Shown here in pieces: positions 18,278 to 28,325 of a stretch of DNA of 64,000 nt (its first letter is position 1; the number at the start of each line of letters is the position of its first letter). The notes beneath the pieces are model-generated. The model saw only the letters and a program-made list of their open reading frames with translations. It did not search any database and was not told the DNA's origin. The translations under genes were made by a program, and so were the position numbers. Origin of the DNA: Streptomyces hygroscopicus subsp. hygroscopicus (GTDB lineage Bacteria; Actinomycetota; Actinomycetes; Streptomycetales; Streptomycetaceae); NCBI RefSeq assembly GCF_030269125.1, contig NZ_BSSM01000005.1, positions 1 through 64,000 of the forward strand, read 5' to 3'.

Positions 18278-18349
18278 GCGGGTGTAGTTCAGTAGTAGAA
18301 CATCCCCCTTCCAGGGGGAAGGCGCAGTGTGCGATTCCTGTCACCCGCT
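18278..18349 (+). tRNA. tRNA-Gly (anticodon TCC)
   Basis: The 72-nt gene has acceptor arms GCGGGTG and CACCCGC, a strong CCCCT/AGGGG anticodon stem and the anticodon TCC at 18310-18312. No CCA is encoded. Confidence 0.93.
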
Positions 18350-18431
18350 CTGGCACCGGTCGTCCCGACCACTCCTGTGGATCAGGTAGGCTGGTGCTCG
18401 CACCGATCGGTGGGAGCCGGTCGGGAGCAGT

Positions 18432-18504
18432 GCGGACGTAGCTCAGTTGGTAGAGCGCAACCTTGCCAAGGTTGAGGTCGCGAGTTCGAGCCTCGTCGTC
18501 CGCT
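18432..18504 (+). tRNA. tRNA-Gly (anticodon GCC), copy 1
   Basis: This is a 73-nt cloverleaf with acceptor arms GCGGACG and CGTCCGC. The anticodon GCC is at 18465-18467. It is identical to the copy 480 bp downstream. Confidence 0.95.
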
Positions 18505-18515
18505 CCAAGGGAAAG

Positions 18516-18542
18516 CCCCGGTCTTCGTGACCGGGGTTTTTT
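18516..18542 (+). terminator. Rho-independent terminator after tRNA-Gly copy 1
   Basis: CCCCGGTC and GACCGGGG form an 8-bp stem with a 5-nt loop, followed by six Ts. This classical T-tract is unusual in this window. Confidence 0.9.
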
Positions 18543-18912
18543 CGTACTCCCGTGCAGTGCGCCGGTATTCATGATTCACGGCGAAGCCGCGGGCCGGGCG
18601 GGAAATGGGGTGTGGGGTGTGAAGGCCGTCACACCGTCGGCCGTCCGCGGCCCGTCCTTGTGGGGAGGCTCGGGCGGGCGCCCGGGTCCACAGGCGTCCG
18701 GTGGCGCGTCGAGATCACCCGGGCCGGCACACCGGGAACCCCTGCGGGCGGCGGGAGTTGGCGTCCGGGGAGGGCTTGCCGCGGCCTCGCGCCGGCGGCG
18801 GGGTGCCGGTCGCGGGGACCGCCGCGCTTCCCCGGCCCGGGGAGCGGTCCGCGGAAGTGTGTCCCGCGCACGGACGAGGTTGGGTATAGTTGCTCCTGCG
18901 CCAAGGCGCACT
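18543..18912. other. Spacer between the two tRNA-Gly(GCC) genes
   Basis: There are 370 bases with no supported gene. A TATAGT hexamer at 18885-18890, about 23 nt before the second tRNA, is a plausible -10, so the second copy probably has its own promoter. The rest shows nothing recognisable. Confidence 0.45.
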
Positions 18913-18985
18913 GCGGACGTAGCTCAGTTGGTAGAGCGCAACCTTGCCAAGGTTGAGGTCGCGAGTTCGAGCCTCGTCGTCCGCT
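18913..18985 (+). tRNA. tRNA-Gly (anticodon GCC), copy 2
   Basis: All 73 positions match copy 1. The anticodon is at 18946-18948. Confidence 0.95.
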
Positions 18986-18993
18986 CCGAGAAA

Positions 18994-19020
18994 AGACCCC
19001 GGTCCACTGGACCGGGGTCT
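18994..19020. terminator. Bidirectional terminator between tRNA-Gly copy 2 and purC
   Basis: A perfect 12-bp stem (AGACCCCGGTCC and complement) with a 3-nt loop, then TCTTCTT on the plus strand. The convergent purC stop lies 12 nt away. Confidence 0.85.
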
Positions 19021-19031
19021 TCTTCGTGCGG

Positions 19032-19931
19032 TCAGGACCAGCTGGTGCCGGTCAGGCGCTCGTAGGCCTCCACGTACTTGGCGCGGGTGGCGTCCACGAC
19101 CCGCTGGGGCAGCGGGGGCGGGGGCTGCTCGCCGCGCCGGTCCCAGCCGGATTCCGCGGAGGTCAGCCAGTCGCGCACGAACTGCTTGTCGTACGACGGC
19201 TGGGCCCGCCCCGGCTGCCACTGGTCGGCCGGCCAGAAGCGGGAGGAGTCCGGGGTGAGGACCTCGTCCGCGAGGACGAGCGTGTCGCCGTCGAAACCGA
19301 ACTCGAACTTGGTGTCGGCCAGGATGATGCCCCGCTCGCGCGCGATGTCCCGGGCGCGGGCGTAGACGGCGAGCGTGGCCTGGCGCAGCTGGGCGGCGGT
19401 CTGGGCGCCGACCTGGCGGGCGACCTCCTCGTAGGAGACGTTCTCGTCGTGCTCGCCGACCTCGGCCTTGGTGGCCGGGGTGAAGATCGGGGCGGGCAGT
19501 TCGGAGCCGTCGACGAGGCCCTCGGGGAGGGCGAGGCCGCACACGGTCCGGGACTCGGCGTACTCCGCCAGGCCCGAGCCGGTGAGATAGCCGCGGGCCA
19601 CGCACTCGACCGGGACCATCTTCAGCGACTTGCAGATCAGGGTCCGGCCGGCCCAGTCGGCGGGGGCGCCCTCGGGTACCTCGTCGGAAATCACGTGGTG
19701 GGGGGACAGATCGCGCAACTGATCGAACCACCACAGGGAAAGCTGGGTGAGGATGCGGCCCTTGTCGGGGATTTCCGAGCGCAGCACCCAGTCGTAGGCG
19801 GACATGCGGTCGCTGGCGACCATCACGAGGTCGCCCGCCTCGTTCCGGTACAGGTCGCGCACCTTTCCGGTGTGCAGGTGCACCAGGCCCGGAACCTCGA
19901 TCGGCTCGGGCTTTTCTACGAATCCGGACAC
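19032..19931 (-). CDS. purC: SAICAR synthetase
   Basis: PurC (299 residues) joins CAIR and aspartate with ATP to form SAICAR. Family segments are HTGKVRDLY near the N-terminus, MVASDRMSAYDWVL, VECVARGYLTGSG, FEFGFDGDTLVLADEVLTPDSSRFW and SYDKQFVRDWL. GTG 19931 is supported by GGGGAGGAA directly upstream. The in-frame extension further upstream is Pro/Arg-rich and reads as non-coding. The gene is transcribed alone towards the tRNA-Gly terminator. Confidence 0.95.
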   Translation of the reverse strand: MSGFVEKPEPIEVPGLVHLHTGKVRDLYRNEAGDLVMVASDRMSAYDWVLRSEIPDKGRILTQLSLWWFDQLRDLSPHHVISDEVPEGAPADWAGRTLICKSLKMVPVECVARGYLTGSGLAEYAESRTVCGLALPEGLVDGSELPAPIFTPATKAEVGEHDENVSYEEVARQVGAQTAAQLRQATLAVYARARDIARERGIILADTKFEFGFDGDTLVLADEVLTPDSSRFWPADQWQPGRAQPSYDKQFVRDWLTSAESGWDRRGEQPPPPLPQRVVDATRAKYVEAYERLTGTSWS

Positions 19932-20022
19932 GGTTCCTCCCCGTGGTTCTGTCCAAGTGCCTCGATTCTCCCTTATGCGGGGTGGTCGGTTCCGGCCAGG
20001 GTCGGACGGACCCGGTGCCGGC

Positions 20023-21519
20023 TCAGTCGCGTTTGCAGATGCGGTCCAGGAGGTTGGCCGTGGCGCGCTGGATGCGGGGGTCCACATGGCCGGGGCGGTC
20101 CAGGGCCGGGGACCACGCGAAGGTGCCCGAGGCGAACACCCAGGCGCCGGACGGGGCGCGGTACAGCGAGGTCTCCTGGTGGCGCAGCGCGCCGGTCGTG
20201 TCGTGGTACGGGGAGTGGGCGAGCAGGATGCGCTCGTCGTGGGCGGGCAGCGGGGTGCGCGGGAAGTACCGGTCGGCCTCGCCGGCGACCAGGCCCGGGA
20301 TCTCGTCGCCCTCGTGCGCGCCGGTGGCCTCCCACAGCCAGTGGCCCGCGTTGCGCACGATCAGCGGGCGCGGTTCGGGCACCCGGCCCGCGTACTGGAT
20401 GCCGATCAGCTCCTGTTCGGGCCGGTCGATCTCCCGCCACAGCACGGGCTTGCCCGGCCCCTTGCGCTTGCGGCAGGTCAGCAGCCGGTCCGGCGTCCCG
20501 GACGGCGAGGGCCCCAACTCCACCTGCCAGTACATGGAGTTGGCGGAGAGGAAGACCAGCGAGGTGCCGTGGTCGCGGGCCCGCTCGGCCGCGCGGCGCA
20601 TGGGCGGCGTCCAGTACTCGTCGTGGCCGGGGAAGATCAGGCCCCGGTAGCGGGTGGGGTCCACCCGGCCGGCGTGCAGATCGCGGGCGTCGGCGTAGGC
20701 GAGGTCGTAGCCGTAGCGCTCGGCCCAGCGGATGACGTCGTAGGCGTGCCCGACGTGCAGCGGCAGGCCCGCGCCGGCGTACGGCCGGTCGAAGGAGACC
20801 GTGGTCGCCGCGTCGGCCTCGCCGAGCAGGGCGCCCTGCTCGTCCCAGGCGTGGTAGAGGCTGGCGCCGGTGTGCCCGTCCTCCGGGTAGAGGTTGTACG
20901 CCTGCCAGGTCACGTCGGGCAGCAGCAGGAGCAGATCGGCCGGGCGGTCGTCGCGGACCGTGAACGGCACGTGGGAGCGGTAGCCGTCGGCGGTGGTCAG
21001 CACGGCCACGTAGGCGCCGATGCTCCAGTGGGAGGGCACCTGGAGGCGCCAGGACAGCCACCAGTGGTGGCAGGAGACCGTGCGGTCGGCGGCCAGCGGC
21101 GGGGGCTGCACGATGCCGGACAGCCGGGGGCTGGTGGTGATCTTGGCGGCGCCGTCGCCCGCGTAGTGGCCGATCCGGTAGATGTCGACGGAGAACTCCT
21201 GCGGCGGGTCGACCGTGATGTGGAAGTCGATCGCCTCGCCGGGCGCGACCGCGCCGGTGGCGGTGAAGCCCTTGATCTGGCGGTGCACGTCGTCGGCCGA
21301 GCGGGGTCCGCCGGGGGACGTGCGCGGCGCGGGGATGCGCGCGTCGCCCCGGGTGTGCTGCTGGGGGACGGCGTCGACGTACCAGGGCACGACATGGCCG
21401 GTGTCGTCGAAGTAGGTCTCGCTGCCGCGCAGCCAGGGCACCGGGCCCAGGCCGAAGGGATCCGTGACGGCGTGCGCGAGTGCTCCGGACTCCCAGCGGC
21501 GGATGTGGTCCGAGGCCAT
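20023..21519 (-). CDS. N,N-dimethylformamidase large-subunit-like protein
   Basis: This 498-residue protein has an Ig-like beta-sandwich region (about residues 75-175). A large alpha/beta part follows, with GLIFPGHDEYWTPPMRRA and VFLSANSMYWQVEL typical of the C-terminal domain of N,N-dimethylformamidase beta subunits. No signal peptide is present. ATG 21519 has a strong GGGGAGGGGAG just upstream and was preferred to upstream in-frame starts. No small-subunit gene is adjacent, so activity on dimethylformamide is not implied. It is more likely one of the broad uncharacterised relatives common in Streptomyces. Confidence 0.6.
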   Translation of the reverse strand: MASDHIRRWESGALAHAVTDPFGLGPVPWLRGSETYFDDTGHVVPWYVDAVPQQHTRGDARIPAPRTSPGGPRSADDVHRQIKGFTATGAVAPGEAIDFHITVDPPQEFSVDIYRIGHYAGDGAAKITTSPRLSGIVQPPPLAADRTVSCHHWWLSWRLQVPSHWSIGAYVAVLTTADGYRSHVPFTVRDDRPADLLLLLPDVTWQAYNLYPEDGHTGASLYHAWDEQGALLGEADAATTVSFDRPYAGAGLPLHVGHAYDVIRWAERYGYDLAYADARDLHAGRVDPTRYRGLIFPGHDEYWTPPMRRAAERARDHGTSLVFLSANSMYWQVELGPSPSGTPDRLLTCRKRKGPGKPVLWREIDRPEQELIGIQYAGRVPEPRPLIVRNAGHWLWEATGAHEGDEIPGLVAGEADRYFPRTPLPAHDERILLAHSPYHDTTGALRHQETSLYRAPSGAWVFASGTFAWSPALDRPGHVDPRIQRATANLLDRICKRD

Positions 21520-21721
21520 GGTCGCTCCCCTCCCCGAGCCCCCCGTGTCCTCGTGGTGGGCGGTGCTCGCGGTGCTCGGCCGGGCTGTCGTATGTCGCAT
21601 GCCTTTGCCAGGTGCGTGATGGTTCCCAGCACATCACATGACGCACGGGCTCGGTCACTATTCGTTGCGAATTGACCTGAAGTGGAAGCCGGGGCTCCCT
21701 CGAACGAGGCGCCGACGCCCT

Positions 21722-23473
21722 CTAGACGAGACGTATCGGCTTCTCGGGGCGTATGCCCGCGGCGGCCAGCCAGTCGCGGAGCGGACCCGGGTCCCCCTCC
21801 TCGATCAGGCTCAGCACCCTGGGGGTCAGGTCGGCCGCCCGCTCGCCGTGCAGCAGCAGGGACGGGCCGTCCAGCCAGTCGAGGGCGGGGGCCGCGCCCG
21901 CGGTGTCGACGGCCGCGCAGCACACCATCGCCGTGACGTGGTCGGTCAGGAGTTCGCGGGCGGTGCGCGGCGGCTGGAGGGGGACGAGGGGCAGGGCGCC
22001 GCCGTCCCAGAGGGTGCTGGGCGGGCTCTGGCCGGCGGCGGTGGCGCCGTGGGGTACGGCGTTCTCCTCCCGGGCCACCTCGGCGCTGAGGCCGGCGGCG
22101 AGGACCGCGCTGCGTTCGGTGCCGGGGTCGTCCTCGTCCGCCGCGGGGCCCTGGCCGGTGTCCGGGTCCGGGTGCGCCGGGGCGGCGGCGCATCCCGTGG
22201 ACTCGGCGAGGTGGTCCAGGACGCGGGCCAGGGTGGGGGCTGCCGTGTGCCGGGCGGGGCGGGTGCCGAGGGAGTCCAGGACGCGGTGCAGCCGGGCCGC
22301 GTCGGCACGCCAGGTGCGGTCCACGACCTCCTCCGGGTACGACTGCCAGTCCACCGGCGCCCAGTCGGACCCGGCCCCGGCGGGGCCGCCGTGGAAGAGG
22401 CGCGCGGCGAGCAGCGAGGCGGCCTCGTCCACGGTGCCGGGTTCCTCCAGCAGGTCGCAGGCCGGCCGCTCCCCGAGGCGGGAGGCGAACCCCTCCGCGA
22501 GCCGGTCGCGCCGGGACAGCTCGGTGAGCGCCGCCACCACGCCCGCGTCGAGACGGGAGGGCCAGCGGCCCATGCGCCAGGCGGGCAGTGCCACGCGGGT
22601 CAGCAGCCGGTCCCAGCCCGCGTAGGCGAGGCCGACCTGTTCCTGGGCGACGATCCGCAGGCCGTAGTCCACCGTCTGCGCGCGCTCGGCGGCCGCCGCG
22701 GCGACCCCGCGCTCCATCTGCGCCGCGTGCTCACCGCAGGCGCCCAGGAGCAGCCGGGCGACCCGGCCGAGGACCGCGCAGGCTCCGCGGGCCAGCGGGC
22801 CCCGCCTCGGCGTGGCGGCTATGGCCACCGTGGCGTCGAGGCCGCGCACGAAACGGCGGGCGGCGGCTATGTCGGGGTGCGCCGAGGGGCCCGTGCCCGC
22901 GACGACCGGGGCGATGACGGCGCGCAACTCGCCGACCCGCATCCACCACAGGAAGGGGGAGCCGATGACGAGGACCGGCGCGACCGGGACCCGGCGGGGG
23001 GAGCGGCGCCCCTCACCGGGTGGGCTCGCCTCGTCCGCCGTCTGCCGGACGGACGGGCCGTGGGCCGCGTGGGCGCGGTCCTCCAGCCAGCTGTCGCAGT
23101 CCGGGGTGAGCGCTATGGCGGAGGGCGCCGGGACGTCCAGCCGGTCGGCGAGGTCGCGCACCATCCGGTAGAGGTCCGGGGCGGACTCCTCCGCGACCGG
23201 CACCGTGGGGCTCATGGCGGGGCGGGCGCGGGAGACGACCAGGGCGATGCCGGCGGTGGCCAGCAAAACGAGGACCGCGAGGACGCCCACGGCCCAGCGG
23301 GCGGCGTCCCAGCCCGGACCGACCAGGTGGCCGGTGGCCGCGCCGGCCAGCAGGATCACCTCGGCGGCCGCGGGCAGCACGGCCACGCCCAGGGCCCGGC
23401 CCCGGACCCGCAACACCGCGAGGGCCCGGGAGCGCGCGGCCTGCGCGCCCGCTTCCACACCGATTCCGGTCAC
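21722..23473 (-). CDS. Membrane protein with degenerate M48-peptidase-like domain
   Basis: This 583-residue protein has two N-terminal membrane helices (about residues 30-50 and 58-80). The next segment resembles an M48/HtpX domain: LADRLDVPAPSAIAL, then PVLVIGSPFLWW and GELRAVIAPVVAG (residues 181-193). In true M48 enzymes the last motif reads ELRAVLAHELGH. Here the zinc-binding HExxH is absent, so proteolysis by that mechanism is not expected. The C-terminal 250 residues are Ala/Asp-rich and unrecognised. GTG 23473 has a G-rich AGGGGGTGAGG upstream. The gene lies between purC and purD but shares no obvious purine role. Confidence 0.6.
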   Translation of the reverse strand: MTGIGVEAGAQAARSRALAVLRVRGRALGVAVLPAAAEVILLAGAATGHLVGPGWDAARWAVGVLAVLVLLATAGIALVVSRARPAMSPTVPVAEESAPDLYRMVRDLADRLDVPAPSAIALTPDCDSWLEDRAHAAHGPSVRQTADEASPPGEGRRSPRRVPVAPVLVIGSPFLWWMRVGELRAVIAPVVAGTGPSAHPDIAAARRFVRGLDATVAIAATPRRGPLARGACAVLGRVARLLLGACGEHAAQMERGVAAAAAERAQTVDYGLRIVAQEQVGLAYAGWDRLLTRVALPAWRMGRWPSRLDAGVVAALTELSRRDRLAEGFASRLGERPACDLLEEPGTVDEAASLLAARLFHGGPAGAGSDWAPVDWQSYPEEVVDRTWRADAARLHRVLDSLGTRPARHTAAPTLARVLDHLAESTGCAAAPAHPDPDTGQGPAADEDDPGTERSAVLAAGLSAEVAREENAVPHGATAAGQSPPSTLWDGGALPLVPLQPPRTARELLTDHVTAMVCCAAVDTAGAAPALDWLDGPSLLLHGERAADLTPRVLSLIEEGDPGPLRDWLAAAGIRPEKPIRLV

Positions 23474-23562
23474 GTGCCGACCTCACCCCCTCCCCTGCCG
23501 ATGCCGTGCTGTCCTGGTGCTGCTCACTCCCCCACTGTGGCATCCGTCACTGACAACGCAAT

Positions 23563-23600
23563 GCCGGTGGGCCAAGTGCGCAGTGCCGGTGGGCCAGGTG
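23563..23600. repeat. Two 16-bp direct repeats, 22-bp period
   Basis: GCCGGTGGGCCAAGTG (23563-23578) and GCCGGTGGGCCAGGTG (23585-23600) lie 90-130 bp upstream of the minus-strand membrane protein gene. The two-turn spacing is compatible with a regulator binding one face of DNA. Confidence 0.6.
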
Positions 23601-23713
23601 CCGGAACGCTTGCGCGGCACCCTAGTTGCGGCCCCGGCCCACGTCAGCCGGATGGGCGATTGCTCACTCGATGGAATGGCTTTGGTCAGAGCTGGGTGAC
23701 AGACAGCAAAGAT

Positions 23714-23742
23714 CAGGCCCCGGATTACGGGTCCGGGGCCTG
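23714..23742 (-). terminator. Hairpin terminator after purD
   Basis: CAGGCCCCGGA and TCCGGGGCCTG form an 11-bp stem with a 7-nt loop, about 75 bp beyond the purD stop on the minus strand. It is followed by ATCTTTG. Confidence 0.7.
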
Positions 23743-23815
23743 CGGGGTCGAAACGGGAGCTGGGAGGCTTGCGGCGTGTGCCGGGGCGGCGGGGGGCAGC
23801 GGGGGGCGCCGGGGC

Positions 23816-25072
<1,257 letters not shown>

Positions 25073-25078
25073 GGGGTC

Positions 25079-25084
25079 AGCCTA
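25079..25084 (-). promoter_or_regulatory. Candidate -10 of purD, leaderless layout
   Basis: TAGGCT on the minus strand, then 6 nt, then the GTG start. The same layout recurs before several other genes in the window. Confidence 0.5.
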
Positions 25085-25265
25085 ATGGCAAGGTTGCCGA
25101 AGGCCGGGGCCCGGGGAAGTCGTATGTTCCTCCAAGGGCCGGGCTCGCCGGCGAGGTCCAGGCACGGCACGAGGGGTCCCCCGCGTCCCGAGGAGCCCCC
25201 GGGCCATCGGCTTCGGGAGCCCGGTTCACCCAGGCGGCCTCCTCGGCCGCCCGCCGCGCGGGGCC

Positions 25266-27554
25266 TCACTCGTTGGTGAACTCCTCGACCACCGTGGCAC
25301 CCAGTTCCCGCACGATCAGGTCGTGGCCGGACAGGGCCGACTCGTCCAGGTCGGGGTCGTCGTCCTCGGGGATGTCGTCCTCGATGGAGACGGGGGGCGG
25401 CTCGGGGGCCGCGGCGGGCCGGGGCGCGGCGGACACCGGGGGTGCCGACGGCGCCGAGCCGCCCGGAGCGGGCGACTGCGGAGCGGATGGGGAGGGCGCG
25501 CCGGGGCGGGCGGCGGGTGCGCCGTAGCCACCGCCGCCGGACGCGCCGGCGCTGCCGTGGCCGCCGCCGGGGGCACCCGCGCCGCCGTAGCCACCGCCGA
25601 AGCCGGAACCGCCGCCCGGGGCGGGGGACGCGGAGCCACCGCCGGACGGGTCGACCAGCGCCTCGATCTTCCACTGCACGTTGAACTGTTCGGCCAGCGC
25701 GGCCCGCAGCACGTCCTCGCTGCCGCTGCTCGCGAAGTTGTCGCGGGCTCCGGCGTTCACGAAGCCGAGCTGGAGGGTGGTGCCGTCGAAGCCGGTGACC
25801 TGGGCGTTCTGGCTGAGCAGGATCCAGGTGAAGCGCCGGCGGTTCTTGACCGCCTCCAGGATGTTCGGCCAGAGCACGCGGGGGTCGAGCCCGCCGGCGG
25901 GGGCGGCCGCGGCGGGCTGGGGGGCCGCGGGGGCGGTCTGGGCCGTCGGCTGGGCGCCGGCCGAGGGGCCCTGGCCCTGCGGGCCGCCCGGCGCGGCGGC
26001 CGTGGGCCAGCCACCGGGGCGCCGTCCGCTTCCGGCGGGGGCGGCGGTGGGCCAGGCGCCGGGGGCGGGAGCGGGGGCCGCCGGAGCCGGAGGCTCGGCG
26101 GGAGGTGCGGCGGGCCGCTCCGCCGGAGCGGCAGGCGCGGGCGCGGAGGCGACCGCGGGCGCGGGCGCGGCCGGAACCGCACCGCCGGCACCGGCACCCG
26201 GAGCACCACCGACAACCGGACCGGCGCCCGGTACACCACCGGGACCGCCACCACTCGCCCCGCCCGGCGCCCGCACGGCCGCCCGTGCCGCCGCGGGCCC
26301 GCCGCCGGGCGGCATCATCGCGGCCGGGGCGCCGCCGTGGGCCTCCGGACCCGGGACGTACCCCATGGCGGGGGCGCCGGTGCCCGCGCCGAAGTGGACG
26401 CCGCGCTCGATGCGGTCGAGGCGGGCCATGACGGAGCGCTCGTCGCCGTAGGCGGCGGGGAGCAGGACGCGGGCGCAGATGAGTTCGAGCTGGAGGCGGG
26501 GCGAGGTGGCGCCGCGCATCTCGGTGAGGCCCTCGTTGACGAGGTCGGCGGCGCGGCTCAGCTCGGCGGCGCCGAAGGTCGAGGCCTGGGCCCGCATGCG
26601 CTCCAGGACGTCGGCGGGGGCGTCGATGAGCCCCTTGTCGGCGGCGTCGGGGACGGCGGCGAGGATCACCAGGTCACGAAGCCGTTCGAGCAGGTCGGCG
26701 ACGAAGCGTCGGGGGTCGTTGCCGCCCTCGATGACGCGGTCGACGACCTCGAAGGCGGCGGCGCCGTCACCGGTGGCGAAGGCCTCGACGACGCAGTCGA
26801 GGAGGGAGCCGTCGGTGTAGCCGAGGAGGGCGGTGGCCATGGCGTAGGTCACACCGTCCGCGCCCGCGCCGGCGAGGAGTTGGTCCATCACGGACATGGA
26901 GTCACGGACGGAACCGGCGCCCGCGCGCACGACGAGCGGGAGCACGCCCTCCTCGACCGGGATGTCCTCTTTCCGGCACACCTCGGCGAGGTAGTCCCGC
27001 AGGGTGCCGGGCGGCACGAGCCGGAAGGGATAGTGGTGGGTCCGCGAGCGGATGGTGCCGATGACCTTCTCGGGCTCGGTCGTGGCGAAGATGAACTTGA
27101 GGTGCTCGGGGGGCTCCTCGACGACCTTCAGCAGGGCGTTGAAGCCGGCCGACGTGACCATGTGGGCCTCGTCGATGATGTAGATCTTGTACCGGCTGCC
27201 CGCGGGGCCGAAGAAGGCTTTCTCGCGCAGTTCGCGGGCGTCGTCCACGCCACCGTGGGACGCGGCGTCGATCTCGATGACGTCGATCGAACCCGGTCCG
27301 TTGCGCGCGAGGTCGCGGCAGGACTGGCACTCGCCGCACGGGGTCGGGGTGGGACCTTGCTCACAGTTGAGGCAACGGGCGAGGATGCGCGCGCTGGTCG
27401 TCTTCCCGCAGCCACGCGGCCCGCTGAACAGGTACGCGTGGTTGACCCGGTTGTTCCGCAGCGCCTGCTGCAGCGGGTCGGTGACATGCTCCTGCCCGAT
27501 GACCTCGGCGAAGGTCTCGGGACGGTAGCGGCGGTACAGCGCGAGAGACGACAC
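25266..27554 (-). CDS. dnaX: DNA polymerase III subunits gamma and tau
   Basis: The 762-residue clamp-loader ATPase begins SSLALYRRYRPETFAEVIGQ. Walker A is GPRGCGKT (residues 45-52), the zinc cysteines are C64, C73, C76 and C79, and IIDEAHMVT is Walker B. Domain III ends near residue 370. It is followed by about 210 residues of Gly/Pro/Ala-rich low complexity and then a conserved tau-type C-terminal domain (ILEAVKNRRRFTWILLSQNA). GTG 27554 lacks a ribosome-binding site; TATAAC lies 9 nt upstream. No programmed frameshift signal was noticed. It sits downstream of the SRP RNA gene, a common arrangement. Confidence 0.94.
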   Translation of the reverse strand: MSSLALYRRYRPETFAEVIGQEHVTDPLQQALRNNRVNHAYLFSGPRGCGKTTSARILARCLNCEQGPTPTPCGECQSCRDLARNGPGSIDVIEIDAASHGGVDDARELREKAFFGPAGSRYKIYIIDEAHMVTSAGFNALLKVVEEPPEHLKFIFATTEPEKVIGTIRSRTHHYPFRLVPPGTLRDYLAEVCRKEDIPVEEGVLPLVVRAGAGSVRDSMSVMDQLLAGAGADGVTYAMATALLGYTDGSLLDCVVEAFATGDGAAAFEVVDRVIEGGNDPRRFVADLLERLRDLVILAAVPDAADKGLIDAPADVLERMRAQASTFGAAELSRAADLVNEGLTEMRGATSPRLQLELICARVLLPAAYGDERSVMARLDRIERGVHFGAGTGAPAMGYVPGPEAHGGAPAAMMPPGGGPAAARAAVRAPGGASGGGPGGVPGAGPVVGGAPGAGAGGAVPAAPAPAVASAPAPAAPAERPAAPPAEPPAPAAPAPAPGAWPTAAPAGSGRRPGGWPTAAAPGGPQGQGPSAGAQPTAQTAPAAPQPAAAAPAGGLDPRVLWPNILEAVKNRRRFTWILLSQNAQVTGFDGTTLQLGFVNAGARDNFASSGSEDVLRAALAEQFNVQWKIEALVDPSGGGSASPAPGGGSGFGGGYGGAGAPGGGHGSAGASGGGGYGAPAARPGAPSPSAPQSPAPGGSAPSAPPVSAAPRPAAAPEPPPVSIEDDIPEDDDPDLDESALSGHDLIVRELGATVVEEFTNE

Positions 27555-27617
27555 GCTTACGAGGTTATAGGCGCGCACCGACAACCGGCCCCGCCGCGGC
27601 CTTCCGGCAACGCAGAC

Positions 27618-27703
27618 GCCCCCCACGCACCCGCCAGAGCCGACCTACCCTTGCTGCCTTCCGGCCCTGGGGGAGTTCAGTCAGATAGCGCCGCGTGAGG
27701 GGC
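27618..27703 (-). ncRNA. ffs: Bacterial small signal recognition particle RNA (4.5S-type)
   Basis: The minus strand contains the diagnostic domain IV hairpin CCAGGGCCGGAAGGCAGCAA with GGGTAGGTCGGCTCTGG. The ends GCCCCTCACGC and GCGTGGGGGGC pair completely, giving a molecule of about 86 nt. SRP RNA binds Ffh and targets nascent membrane proteins. The true ends may extend a few bases. It lies upstream of dnaX on the same strand. Confidence 0.9.
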
Positions 27704-27779
27704 TACGCAGAGAGTACCCGATCCGGGCCTGCGGGAACGAGTTCGCGAGCACTCCCCTCGGTCATGTAATGTTTCCGGC

Positions 27780-27864
27780 GGAGGATTCGCCTAGAGGCCT
27801 AGGGCGCACGCTTGGAAAGCGTGTTGGGGGCAACCCCTCACGAGTTCGAATCTCGTATCCTCCG
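27780..27864 (+). tRNA. tRNA-Ser (anticodon GGA)
   Basis: This 85-nt class II tRNA has acceptor arms GGAGGAT and ATCCTCC, a long variable arm (TTGGGGGCAACCCCT) and the anticodon GGA at 27814-27816. Confidence 0.95.
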
Positions 27865-27883
27865 CAGCCGCCCACTCGGGCGG

Positions 27884-27920
27884 ACGAAGGCTCCGACCGG
27901 ATCTCGGTCGGAGCCTTCGT
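27884..27920 (+). terminator. Terminator after tRNA-Ser(GGA)
   Basis: A perfect 16-bp stem (ACGAAGGCTCCGACCG and complement) with a 5-nt loop lies 20 nt after the tRNA. Confidence 0.85.
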
Positions 27921-28325
27921 CGTTCCATGGTCGCGGTCTTGGTCGCGGTCTTGGTCGCCGCTCCCGTGATCTGGACGCTGTCCCTGCCCTGTACGACAGC
28001 CCCTGTTCACCCACCATCCCGGCCGCGAGCGACATGCCGGCCGGAAGGGTCTCGCCCGGCGGCCGTTCGACCGTTCGCACGGCCGGCCTGCACGGTGCCG
28101 GAACCCGGGTGCCACGCGGTGGCGTCGCGGTGGACCGGTCCGGTGCCTCGGGCCGTGGGGCCTGGACGGCCTCCACCCCATCCCGTGGTCGGCCCCGCCG
28201 CACCGTGCGCCGTCGCACCGTGCGCCGTCGCACCGCACCGCGGAGAACGCCGTCCGCCCGGAAGGAAGGCGCCGGCGACGGGCGGCGGGACATCCCCGTA
28301 CCGGGCGGCGGACCAGTGGCCCCGC
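27921..28325. other. Gene-free stretch with two short tandem repeats
   Basis: There are about 400 bases with no supported gene. A 12-bp unit (GGTCGCGGTCTT) occurs twice, plus a partial third, near 27929-27960. A 15-bp unit (CACCGTGCGCCGTCG) occurs twice at 28201-28230, with a partial third. The region is very GC-rich and lies beyond the 3' ends of tRNA-Ser and the SDR gene. Confidence 0.5.

Noticed and set aside
18432..18985. Two identical 73-bp repeats considered as mobile-element flanks
   Set aside because: Both are complete tRNA-Gly(GCC) genes, and the DNA between them holds no integrase or other cargo.
20023..21519. Functional dimethylformamide degradation locus
   Set aside because: Only a large-subunit-like protein is present. 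No small-subunit or transport gene accompanies it.
27929..27960. 12-bp tandem repeat as a regulatory iteron
   Set aside because: It is short and imperfect, lies past two gene ends and matches simple GC-rich slippage. No adjacent gene start needs it.
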